Position numbers and translations under genes: made by a program. The notes under the pieces are model-generated. The model was given only the letters and a program-made list of their open reading frames with translations. It had not been told where the DNA came from and searched no databases. A stretch of 64,000 nucleotides of DNA from Oceanicola sp. 502str15 (GTDB lineage Bacteria; Pseudomonadota; Alphaproteobacteria; Rhodobacterales; Rhodobacteraceae): positions 744,001-808,000 of the forward strand of contig NZ_WYDQ01000001.1 in NCBI RefSeq assembly GCF_024105635.1. Direction: 5' to 3'. Below, one piece after another: positions 55,380-62,192 of this stretch; position 1 is the first letter of the stretch, and each line of letters opens with the position of its first letter.

Positions 55380-56666
55380 TCAGCCACCCTCATATTCGGG
55401 GAAGCTCTTCAGCTGCTCCTCGGTGGTGTTGACGTAGGCACGCAGGTCGTCGCCTTCAGCCTGCTTCTGCAGCGAGATGCCGTCGAAGCTGATGGCAACC
55501 GGCTTTTCGCCAATGCCGAGGAAACCGCCAACGTCGATCACGGCGTCCGTCACCATGCCATCGGAGGAGATCAGGACTTCGGAGATCTCGCCAACGCGGT
55601 TGTCTTCGGAGTCGTAGACCGGCAGGCCGCTCAGGTCTTCGGACGACAGTTCAGTGACCATCACTTCCGAGTAGCCGTCACGGGTGAAGCCTTCCATGGT
55701 GCCGGCGTCGTCGGCAGGAGCTTCGGCCATGTCGGTTTCTGCGGCTTCGGGAGCAACAGTCTCTTCGGCTGCGTCACCTTCGGCCACTTCTTCTTCAGCG
55801 ATCATCGACTCATCGGCGGTGTCACCAGCTTCAGCCATCTCTTCCTGGGCTTCATCGCCCGCGGCTTCGACGGTCTCACCGGCTTCGGCCATTTCTTCCT
55901 GAGCTTCGTCGCCGGCTTCTTCCATGGCGTCGCCTGCTTCAGCCATTTCTTCGGACGCGGTATCACCCGCCTCTTCCATGGTGGCTTCTGCGTCGGCAAC
56001 TTCTTCGTTCATCTCCGCTTCGGCTTCGTCGGCGGCATTGTCGCCGGCTTCAGCCATCTCCGTCATCTCCTCGGAGGAGTTCGGATCGGCGGCCATGGGA
56101 TCGGCGGTCACGTCGTCGCCTTCGGCCATGTCGACCTCTTCGCCGGGCGTTTCTTCCAGCGGGGTGGCGACGGTGCCGTCAGCGGCTTCGGCCTGCTCCA
56201 TCTCGGCAGGTTGGGTGGCTTCGAAGGCCGGGGCCTGGTCCAGCGCTTCGCGGCTGGAGGAGATGGTCACGAAGTAGGTGCCGGGCGAGTTGCTGTCGGG
56301 CACGAGGTTCAGCGAGTCCATGGTGAGGGCAACCGGCTTTTCGCCGATGCCGAGGAAGCCGCCTACGTCGACGATCACACCTTCCACTTCACCCGTGCGG
56401 GCGAGGATCACGTCGCTGACTTCACCGATGTCTTCCCAGGCAGCGTCTGCCTCGGCAACACCTTCTTCGGCGACAGCGGCGTCTTCCGACATCGCGTAGA
56501 CGCGCTTGCCGATGAAGTCGCTGGCCATCACGTCCTGCGGGTCTGCAGTCTGGATGAAGCCACCGTTCTCGGGGGCCGTGTTTGTCTCGGGTGCCGTGGT
56601 GTCCTGCGCGAAGACAGGCATCGCCAGCGACGCCGTAAGAGCGGTCGTTGCAAGAATGCGTTTCAT
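55380..56666 (-). CDS. Exported protein with two PRC-barrel domains joined by an acidic repeat linker
   Basis: A 428-residue exported protein. Signal peptide: residues 1-21 (ending MPVFAQ). PRC-barrel 1 lies at about residues 38-125 and PRC-barrel 2 at about 335-425; both contain the identical VDVGGFLGIGEKPVA signature. Between them is an extremely acidic, Ala/Glu/Met-rich linker with imperfect 18-residue units (DEAQEEMAEAG and variants), probably helical and extended. PRC-barrel proteins with such signatures are often stress-induced in alphaproteobacteria. An EcfG-like promoter lies upstream. Function unknown. Confidence 0.85.
   Translation of the reverse strand: MKRILATTALTASLAMPVFAQDTTAPETNTAPENGGFIQTADPQDVMASDFIGKRVYAMSEDAAVAEEGVAEADAAWEDIGEVSDVILARTGEVEGVIVDVGGFLGIGEKPVALTMDSLNLVPDSNSPGTYFVTISSSREALDQAPAFEATQPAEMEQAEAADGTVATPLEETPGEEVDMAEGDDVTADPMAADPNSSEEMTEMAEAGDNAADEAEAEMNEEVADAEATMEEAGDTASEEMAEAGDAMEEAGDEAQEEMAEAGETVEAAGDEAQEEMAEAGDTADESMIAEEEVAEGDAAEETVAPEAAETDMAEAPADDAGTMEGFTRDGYSEVMVTELSSEDLSGLPVYDSEDNRVGEISEVLISSDGMVTDAVIDVGGFLGIGEKPVAISFDGISLQKQAEGDDLRAYVNTTEEQLKSFPEYEGG
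55802..55990 (-). repeat. Imperfect 54-base coding repeats in the PRC-barrel gene
   Basis: About three units encoding variants of an 18-residue acidic segment (EEMAEAGD...EEAG). They make the linker between the two PRC barrels and are a likely site of length variation between strains. Confidence 0.65.
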
Positions 56667-56731
56667 TTTGGTCTCTCCGGATTTCTGGTTTCAGAAATTG
56701 CGGCTCGTGTCTTTGCCGCTTGTGGGGAGAG

Positions 56732-56756
56732 AACTGAGGAATTGGGGGAATGTTCC
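56732..56756 (-). promoter_or_regulatory. EcfG-like promoter of the PRC-barrel gene
   Basis: On the minus strand GGAAC (56756-56752) and AGTT (56735-56732) are 16 bases apart, 66 bases before the start codon, the same variant as upstream of phyR. Confidence 0.6.
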
Positions 56757-56779
56757 GGCGAAATAAACGGAAGTGTTGT

Positions 56780-56804
56780 GGAACAATTTTTCAATTTGCG
56801 CGTT
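56780..56804 (+). promoter_or_regulatory. Perfect EcfG promoter pointing at a non-coding stretch
   Basis: GGAAC (56780-56784), 16 bases, CGTT (56801-56804), on the plus strand. No protein gene follows within 500 bases on this strand; the next structure is the candidate RNA at about 56811-56940. Confidence 0.8.
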
Positions 56805-56810
56805 AGAGCG

Positions 56811-56940
56811 CCCCTTTAACGCCGTGCCATTCGGCATGTTTCCGCCGTTGCGGGAAACAAAATCCTCGGCGATCCTTCATAGGGTGACGCGCGATACCGG
56901 TGCAAACAGCAAAAGGGGCGCCACTGAGGCGCCCCTTCGA
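56811..56940 (+). ncRNA. Candidate stress-induced small RNA
   Basis: About 130 bases starting just after a perfect EcfG promoter. It can fold a small hairpin (TGCC-attc-GGCA, 56825-56836), a second one (TGTTTCC with GGAAACA, 56837-56859) and ends at the strong hairpin 56913-56937. Between them lies an unpaired stretch with two TCCT motifs (56863 and 56873) complementary to Shine-Dalgarno sequences. No open frame is convincing. The end is uncertain because the T-tract of the final hairpin is on the other strand, and the minus-strand DUF1328 transcript uses the same hairpin. Confidence 0.45.
56911..56937 (-). terminator. Terminator of the DUF1328 gene
   Basis: AAGGGGCGCC pairs perfectly with GGCGCCCCTT around a five-base loop. 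On the minus strand it is followed by a run of T. It starts 24 bases after the DUF1328 stop. Confidence 0.88.
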
Positions 56941-56960
56941 TCGTGCGATGTGCACATCTG

Positions 56961-57131
56961 TTACGGCGTGCGTCCGCGCATTGCCCGGGCGACCATGGCC
57001 ACCACGAAGAGCACGAGGAACACGAAGAAGAGCACCTGCGCGATACCGGCACTGGCGCTTGCGATGCCACCGAAGCCGAACAGAGCGGCGATCAGGGCGA
57101 TCACGAGGAAGGTAAGAGCCCATCCAAGCAT
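56961..57131 (-). CDS. DUF1328 small membrane protein
   Basis: A 56-residue protein with two membrane helices (about residues 4-24 and 29-50). The sequence begins [19 protein letters not shown], contains [17 protein letters not shown] and ends ARAMRGRTP, matching the DUF1328 (YtjA) family of small membrane proteins induced by stress in many proteobacteria. AAAGGA precedes the ATG. An EcfG-like promoter lies upstream and a strong terminator downstream, so it is a single-gene transcript. Function of the family is unknown. Confidence 0.9.
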   Translation of the reverse strand: MLGWALTFLVIALIAALFGFGGIASASAGIAQVLFFVFLVLFVVAMVARAMRGRTP

Positions 57132-57192
57132 GGTTGATTTCCTTTCAGTTCACTGTGGTCGGGAATTCTTTGTTTCCCGATCTTGCATTCAC

Positions 57193-57218
57193 AACACGCC
57201 ATCCCCAGAGACGGTTCC
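57193..57218 (-). promoter_or_regulatory. EcfG-like promoter of the DUF1328 gene
   Basis: On the minus strand GGAAC (57218-57214) is followed after 17 bases by TGTT (57196-57193). It lies 62 bases before the start codon. Confidence 0.5.
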
Positions 57219-57242
57219 GCGAATTATTTTCACGACTTCTCC

Positions 57243-57267
57243 GGAACCTTTGAGAGGGCTGCCGGTT
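57243..57267 (+). promoter_or_regulatory. EcfG-like promoter of the DUF883 operon
   Basis: GGAAC (57243-57247), 16 bases, GGTT (57264-57267), 42 bases before the start codon. The spacing and -10 variant equal those of the second nepR site. Confidence 0.6.
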
Positions 57268-57309
57268 GAATTGTCGAATGACACAATGGAATTTAAAAGG
57301 AGACGTCAC

Positions 57310-57633
57310 ATGGCACAGGCCAAGACGACCGACACCAGCAGCCCGTCCGACGAAATCTCGGCCCAGATCGAAGCCCTGAAAGCCGATATCGCAGGGCTCA
57401 CCGGCGCTGTCGCCGACCTTGGTCGCGCGAAGGGTGCCGAGTTCCAATCCTACGCGCGCACCAAGGCATCCGACGCCAAAGCGAAGGCCCAGGAAGGCGC
57501 CGACTACATGAAGCAGAACGCTGAGTTCGCCTATGGCAAGGCCAACGACTTTGTCGTGGAACGCCCGGCAACGGCGCTGGGCATCGCGGCAGCCGTGGGC
57601 TTTTTGGTCGGTCATTTCGCGTCGCGGAAATAA
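57310..57633 (+). CDS. DUF883 family (ElaB/YqjD-like) membrane-anchored protein
   Basis: A 107-residue protein. A long polar helix rich in Ala, Lys and Asp (about residues 12-75, EISAQIEALKADIAGL and ARTKASDAKAKAQEGADYMKQ) is followed by one C-terminal membrane segment (ATALGIAAAVGFLVGHFASRK), the ElaB/YqjD layout. E. coli relatives associate with ribosomes in stationary phase. AAAGGAG precedes the ATG. It heads an operon with the holin-like gene and the Crp/Fnr gene and has an EcfG-like promoter. Confidence 0.88.
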   Translation: MAQAKTTDTSSPSDEISAQIEALKADIAGLTGAVADLGRAKGAEFQSYARTKASDAKAKAQEGADYMKQNAEFAYGKANDFVVERPATALGIAAAVGFLVGHFASRK

Positions 57634-57634
57634 C

Positions 57635-57985
57635 ATGTTGCAGGCTTTGAAACTGAGCCTGGCGCAGGGTCTGCGCCGGGCGGGCTTTTCGCTGGGCGCG
57701 GGGCTGTGCTTTCTGGTCGGTGCGGCCTTTCTGACAGTCGCCGGCTGGATCTTTCTGGTGGAAACCACGTCCACCCAGACGGCGGCGCTGATTGTGGGCG
57801 CGATCTGGTTTGCGCTCGGCTTCATCCTGCTCGGGCTGTCCCGTGTACGGCCCGCCTCACACCATGCCGCCACACACCATACTGCCAAACCGGCACACGG
57901 CCCTGCCAAGGCCGATCCCTTCGGGTTGGCGCAGGCCTTCCTGTTCGGAATGCAAGCGGGGCAGAACACAGGCCGGAGGAGCTGA
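57635..57985 (+). CDS. Holin-superfamily (DUF1469-like) small membrane protein
   Basis: A 116-residue protein with two membrane segments (about residues 17-38 and 49-68) and a His/Ala/Pro-rich cytoplasmic tail (HHAATHHTAKPAHGPAK). It resembles the small proteins that accompany YqjD-type genes (YqjE/DUF1469, sometimes labelled phage holin family). The start lies two bases after the DUF883 stop and the Crp/Fnr gene follows after three bases, so it is a stress operon member rather than phage-derived. Confidence 0.78.
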   Translation: MLQALKLSLAQGLRRAGFSLGAGLCFLVGAAFLTVAGWIFLVETTSTQTAALIVGAIWFALGFILLGLSRVRPASHHAATHHTAKPAHGPAKADPFGLAQAFLFGMQAGQNTGRRS

Positions 57986-57988
57986 CAG

Positions 57989-58717
57989 ATGGCGACCGAT
58001 TGCGAGCATTGCCCGCTGCACAAGAGATCCCTGTTCAAACAGCTTTCGGCCCGCGAATTGCAATTCATGAGTGAGTTCAAGGCCGGTGAGCTGACGGTTG
58101 AGCCGGGCACGCCGATCTTGATGGAAGGCTCCAACAGCCCCCAGCTTTACACCGCACTTCGTGGTATGGGCCTGCGCTACAAGCTGCTGGAAAGCGGCGA
58201 GCGCCAGGTGGTGAATTTCGTCTTTCCCGGCGACTTCCTCGGCCTTCAGGCCGCCGTGATGGGCGAGATGGGGCACTCGGTGGAGGCCAGCACCGCGATG
58301 ACGCTCTGCGTCTTTGATCGCAACGCGCTTTGGGGGTTCTTCCGCTCTCACCCCGAGCGGGCCTTCGACGTGACCTGGATTGCCGCCGAAGAGGAGCACT
58401 TCATGGGCGAGGCCCTGCTGAGTGTCGGCCAACGCAACGCGGTTGAGGCGATTGCCTGGGCGCTGCTGAAGATGCACCAGCGCTGTGACGCCTTGGGAAT
58501 GACGCGAAACGGCGAGATGATGATGCCCTACCGCCAGCAGGATCTTGCGGATGCGCTCGGCCTGTCGCTGGTACACACCAACAAGAGCCTCGCCAAGCTG
58601 CGGGAACGGCAATTGGCGACGTGGCGAGGCGGGCGGCTTACGCTGCATGACATTCCGACACTGCGCAAGATCGCCAAGCTCGATGACGAAGGCCCGCGTG
58701 TGCGCCCGTTGATGTGA
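57989..58717 (+). CDS. Crp/Fnr family transcriptional regulator
   Basis: A 242-residue regulator. The N-terminal cyclic-nucleotide-binding fold spans about residues 15-130 (GTPILMEGSNSPQLYTALRGMGLRYKLLESGERQVVNFVFPGDFLGLQAAVMGEM). The C-terminal helix-turn-helix is YRQQDLADALGLSLVHTNKSLAKLRERQL. Two cysteines near the N terminus (C5 and C8) recall FNR, but the third N-terminal cysteine of the iron-sulfur ligand set is missing, so oxygen sensing by a 4Fe-4S cluster is doubtful. Encoded in the DUF883 stress operon; the signal is unknown. Confidence 0.87.
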   Translation: MATDCEHCPLHKRSLFKQLSARELQFMSEFKAGELTVEPGTPILMEGSNSPQLYTALRGMGLRYKLLESGERQVVNFVFPGDFLGLQAAVMGEMGHSVEASTAMTLCVFDRNALWGFFRSHPERAFDVTWIAAEEEHFMGEALLSVGQRNAVEAIAWALLKMHQRCDALGMTRNGEMMMPYRQQDLADALGLSLVHTNKSLAKLRERQLATWRGGRLTLHDIPTLRKIAKLDDEGPRVRPLM

Positions 58718-58727
58718 CGCAGGCCTC

Positions 58728-58919
58728 TTAGCGCATCGCTGCGCGAGCCGCCGAAAGCGCCTCGCGCAGCACCTCCCGATCTCCGATGTGATTGGCCAGC
58801 AGCAACACAAGCCGCGCGTTGAGCGCGGCGCTCTGGTCTTCACTGCAGCCTTCATGGGTGGCGATCAGCTCGGCATAGAAGCCGTCGGGATCGGCAATGT
58901 TCGGGTCGGTGTTGAGCAT
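58728..58919 (-). CDS. DUF2783 small protein
   Basis: A 63-residue soluble protein matching DUF2783 (NTDPNIADPDGFYAELIATHEGCSEDQSAALNARLVLLLANHIGD). The family is usually found beside an FAD-dependent aromatic monooxygenase, as here: the start lies three bases after the monooxygenase stop. It may be an accessory subunit or stabiliser of that enzyme; this is inference. Confidence 0.82.
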   Translation of the reverse strand: MLNTDPNIADPDGFYAELIATHEGCSEDQSAALNARLVLLLANHIGDREVLREALSAARAAMR

Positions 58920-58922
58920 GAA

Positions 58923-60539
58923 TCACTCCATCGCAAGGGCGTGGTGCAGGGCGGCGCGGAGCTCGTCCGCGCTGGCGGTGTGCCAGCGGGCGGCAACGTG
59001 CTGGTCCGGGCGGATGAGGTAGATGGCCTGAGAGGCATTCCCGAGGTATCGCTCGGCGAGGGGGCCAATTTGAGCGGTGACAGCCTGCACCGCGATGGCA
59101 TCGGGCAAGTCTCCTGGCAATTCGGGCCCTTCGCAGTTGATACAGAGTAGCGTGAATCCCCCGGACGCGAGAAGCTCCAGCAGATAGCCATCGCCCAGCG
59201 GTGCATCGGGGCAGGGCGCCCCGGGACGGGAGCGCTCGGGGCCGCCGGGCAAAGCGTCGGCACCGTTCAGCGGGCCGTCATCGTAGACGCAGGGCAGCGA
59301 CAGGCGGCCCGAGTTGACCAAGGGGCGGGCGAAAGGGTGATGCTCCGCGAGGTCGAGCACGGCGTTGCGGAACATGTGGCTGACCGGCGACTTCGGCGTG
59401 ATGAAGTCGGTCGAGCGGGTGGAGTTCAGGATATTCTCATCGGCCCCGTGGCGGCGTTCGCTGCAATAGCTGTCGAGCAGGGCATCGGGCGCTTCGCCAC
59501 GCAGCACCATGCCAAGCTTCCAGCCGAGGTTGTCGACATCCTGCATCCCCGAATTCGCCCCGCGCGCGCCGAAGGGGCTGACCTGATGGGCGGAGTCCCC
59601 GGCAAAGAGCACGCGGCCATGGCGGAACGCCTTCATCCGTCGGCATTGGAAGGTGTAGATCGAGGTCCAGACAATCTGATATTCAACCTCCGGGCCGAGC
59701 ATCGCGTCGAGACGGCGGCGCACATTCTGCTCCTTCAGTTCCTCCTTGCGGTCCACATCCCAGCCGATCTGGAAATCCACGCGCCATTCACCATCGGGTT
59801 GCTTGTGCAGCAGGGTGGAGGCCCCGGCGCCATGGGCGGGCTCGAAGGAGAACCAGCGCTCGGTGGGGAAGGGGGCAGACATGGTGATGTCGGCGATGAG
59901 GAAGCTGTCCTGAAAAACCCGGCCTTCGAAGTCGAGCCCCATCAACTTACGGGTTGGCGAGCCGGCACCATCGCAGGCGACGACATAATCGGCCTCGATC
60001 TGGTAGGGGCCTTCGGGCGTGGCGATGTCGAGGGTGACATGGCCGGCCTGCGGGGTGATCCCCTCTAGCCGGTTGCGGCCCCGCAGGTCGATCCGAGCGC
60101 CGGCGGCATTGGCCTCGCGGACCCGCTCCACGAGGAACTTCTCGAAATAGGGCTGCTGGAGGTTGATGAAGGCCGGAAACTTGTGGCCCTCCTCGGGAAG
60201 CAGGTTGAACTCGAAGACCTTGCGATCTTCATGGAAGACCTTGCCGAGGTTCCAGACCACACCCTTTGCGAGCGCCGTCTCGCCCAGCCCGTAACGATCA
60301 GCGATCTCGAGGGTCCGCTTCGAAAAGCAGATGGCGCGAGAGCCCTGTCCCACGCCCTCGTGATCGTCGATCAGCACCACCGGCAGGCCCTGAAGCCCGA
60401 GATCAAGCGCCGTGGCCACGCCGATGGGACCGCCGCCGATCACGACAACCGGATGGCGCACCGGGGCGGGCGCGTCCTGATCGGCGCTTCGGGCATAGGG
60501 GTAGAGCCGGTGGGCGAGTTGGTAGCGATCCTGGATCAT
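58923..60539 (-). CDS. FAD-dependent aromatic monooxygenase (PheA/TfdB/MhpA family)
   Basis: A 538-residue flavoprotein hydroxylase. The FAD loop is VVVIGGGPIGVATALDLGLQG, the second motif is VVACDGAGSPTRKLMG, and the third FAD contact is GRVLFAGDSAHQVSPFGARGANSGMQDVDNLGWKL, all in the order of single-component aromatic hydroxylases. The C-terminal thioredoxin-like domain follows. It hydroxylates a phenolic ring with NAD(P)H and oxygen. The homogentisate genes nearby suggest a substrate feeding that pathway. GGGAGG precedes the ATG at 60539. Confidence 0.9.
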   Translation of the reverse strand: MIQDRYQLAHRLYPYARSADQDAPAPVRHPVVVIGGGPIGVATALDLGLQGLPVVLIDDHEGVGQGSRAICFSKRTLEIADRYGLGETALAKGVVWNLGKVFHEDRKVFEFNLLPEEGHKFPAFINLQQPYFEKFLVERVREANAAGARIDLRGRNRLEGITPQAGHVTLDIATPEGPYQIEADYVVACDGAGSPTRKLMGLDFEGRVFQDSFLIADITMSAPFPTERWFSFEPAHGAGASTLLHKQPDGEWRVDFQIGWDVDRKEELKEQNVRRRLDAMLGPEVEYQIVWTSIYTFQCRRMKAFRHGRVLFAGDSAHQVSPFGARGANSGMQDVDNLGWKLGMVLRGEAPDALLDSYCSERRHGADENILNSTRSTDFITPKSPVSHMFRNAVLDLAEHHPFARPLVNSGRLSLPCVYDDGPLNGADALPGGPERSRPGAPCPDAPLGDGYLLELLASGGFTLLCINCEGPELPGDLPDAIAVQAVTAQIGPLAERYLGNASQAIYLIRPDQHVAARWHTASADELRAALHHALAME

Positions 60540-60561
60540 GGTGTCCTCCCTGCGGCGCGGC

Positions 60562-61512
60562 TCAGCCTTGCAGCGCCGCCCACATCTCCTTGTCGCGCTC
60601 GGCGGTCCAGATGCGGGGCGTGTCGATGCCCTGGGCCTCGTCGAAGGCGCGGGCGACGTTGAAGGGCAGGCAGTGCTCGTAGATCGCGTAATCGGCGAAC
60701 TTGGGGTCGCAGGCGGCGCGTATGGCGTCCCAGGCTTCCTTAAGCGTGCCACCACGGGCGGCAACCTTGGCGGCGGGGGCGTAGGTGGAGGCGACGAAAT
60801 CGCGGGTGTTCTCGATGGCGGCGTTGACCATCTCGGAGCCGATCAGCGCATCGCCCCGGCCCGGCGCGATGGCGTCGAGATCGTAGGCCTTGATGGCGTC
60901 GAGGGTCTTGCCCCAGTCGCCGAAGTGCCCGTCGCCGCAGTAGCAGGCGGAATGATATTCGACGATGTCGCCGGTGAACATGACGTTCTGGTCGGGCACG
61001 TGGATGACGATATCGCCTGCCGTATGGGCCCGGCCGAGCTGCATCAGGTCGACCCGGCGCTTGCCGAGGAATACGCTCATCTTGCCGGTGAAAGTGGTGG
61101 TGGGCCAGGTCAGGCCGGGGATGCTCTCATGGCCCTCGAAGAGGCGGGGGAAACGATCAAACTCGCTGTCCCAATCCTCCTGCCCGCGTTCGGCCACCAT
61201 GGCGCGGGCGGTGTCGGACATGATGATCTGCTCGGCCCCGAAGGCGGAAGCGCCGAGGACGCGCACGGCGTGGTAATGGGTCAGCACCACATGGGAAATC
61301 GGCTTGTCGGTGACGCTCCGCACGCAGTCGATCACCTTGTTCGCAAGGCGCGGGGTGGCCTGGGCCTCGACGATCATCACGCTCTCGTCGCCGATGATGA
61401 CGCCCGAGTTCGGGTCACCCTCGGCGGTGAAGGCATAGAGGCCCTCGCCGACTTCGGTGAAGCTGATTGTCTTTTCGCTCATGTCTCCGGCGGAGGCGAA
61501 GGCTTTGGCCAT
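60562..61512 (-). CDS. MBL-fold metallo-hydrolase with altered metal motif
   Basis: A 316-residue protein of the metallo-beta-lactamase fold. The region normally reading HxHxDH is H79-Y-H81-A-V-R84, so the Asp and third His are replaced. Other ligand regions are present (GRAHTAGDIVIH, MFTGDIVEYHS with a conserved Cys-Gly-Asp-Gly-His stretch after it). Such variants could bind one metal only. It probably acts in the aromatic pathway of the neighbouring monooxygenase, whose start is 22 bases downstream. AAAGGAA precedes the ATG at 61512. Confidence 0.85.
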   Translation of the reverse strand: MAKAFASAGDMSEKTISFTEVGEGLYAFTAEGDPNSGVIIGDESVMIVEAQATPRLANKVIDCVRSVTDKPISHVVLTHYHAVRVLGASAFGAEQIIMSDTARAMVAERGQEDWDSEFDRFPRLFEGHESIPGLTWPTTTFTGKMSVFLGKRRVDLMQLGRAHTAGDIVIHVPDQNVMFTGDIVEYHSACYCGDGHFGDWGKTLDAIKAYDLDAIAPGRGDALIGSEMVNAAIENTRDFVASTYAPAAKVAARGGTLKEAWDAIRAACDPKFADYAIYEHCLPFNVARAFDEAQGIDTPRIWTAERDKEMWAALQG

Positions 61513-61550
61513 GGTGTGTTTCCTTTGGTCGTTGCGCCAGAGATACGAGG

Positions 61551-61585
61551 CCTCCGGCGGGAGTATTTTCAGCAAGAAAATGAGG
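61551..61585 (+). repeat. GGAGTATTTTC element, copy 3
   Basis: CCTCCGGCGGGAGTATTTTC-agcaa-GAAAATGA. The second part folds as ATTTTC with GAAAAT. It lies between the divergent MBL and UPF0314 genes, and is a diverged member of the family at 2275-2325 and 22991-23045. Confidence 0.5.
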
Positions 61586-61631
61586 TGGTTGGGCGATGGA
61601 CCGGCGCGGCGGGATGTGCTTTGCTCGGGCC

Positions 61632-62192
61632 ATGAAACGGGTGCATTACGGGTATTGGGTGGCGCTGGCCGTCACTGTTGCGATGGCGGCGGTGCTGCTG
61701 TGGTGGGGGCGCGAGCCGATCTGCAAGTGCGGGTATGTGAAGCTCTGGCATGGCACGGTGGTGTCGAGCGAGAACTCGCAGCACATCACCGACTGGTACA
61801 CGCCGAGCCATATCATCCATGGGCTGCTGTTTTACGGCTTGCTCTGGCTGGTGGCGTGGAAGCTGCCGCTGGGCTGGCGCTTTGCGATTGCCACCGCGAT
61901 CGAGGCGGGCTGGGAGCTGCTGGAGAACACCGACAGGGTGATCGAGCATTACCGCAGCGTGACGATCTCGCTCGATTACTATGGCGACTCCGTGCTGAAC
62001 TCGGTCAGCGACATTGCCGCCATGTGGGTGGGCTTTGCGCTGGCGCGCAAGTTGCCGGTCTGGGCGAGCGTGGTGCTGGCGCTGGCCTTCGAGGCCTTCA
62101 CCACATGGATGATCCGCGACGGGCTGGCGCTGAACGTGCTCATGCTGCTCTACCCGCTGGAGGCGGTGAAAGCCTGGCAGGGGGCGGGTTAG
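61632..62192 (+). CDS. UPF0314/DUF2585 family membrane protein
   Basis: A 186-residue integral membrane protein with about five hydrophobic segments. It shows the family pattern VHYGYWVALAVTVAMAAVLLWWGR, WHGTVVSSENSQHITDWYTPSHIIHGLLFY, TAIEAGWELLENT and YYGDSVLNSVSDIAAMWVGF. The family is restricted mainly to alphaproteobacteria and its function is unknown; conserved His/Glu/Asp residues suggest a membrane enzyme. It overlaps the 3' end of the convergent fahA gene by four bases. ATG at 61632 is the family start; an ATG at 61614 is possible. Confidence 0.85.
   Translation: MKRVHYGYWVALAVTVAMAAVLLWWGREPICKCGYVKLWHGTVVSSENSQHITDWYTPSHIIHGLLFYGLLWLVAWKLPLGWRFAIATAIEAGWELLENTDRVIEHYRSVTISLDYYGDSVLNSVSDIAAMWVGFALARKLPVWASVVLALAFEAFTTWMIRDGLALNVLMLLYPLEAVKAWQGAG

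Noticed and set aside
57635..57985. Holin-like gene as sign of a prophage
   Set aside because: No phage genes are nearby. It sits in a DUF883/Crp stress operon as the YqjE-type partner.
57989..58717. FNR-type oxygen sensor with an iron-sulfur cluster
   Set aside because: Only two N-terminal cysteines (C5, C8) are present, so the usual ligand set is incomplete.
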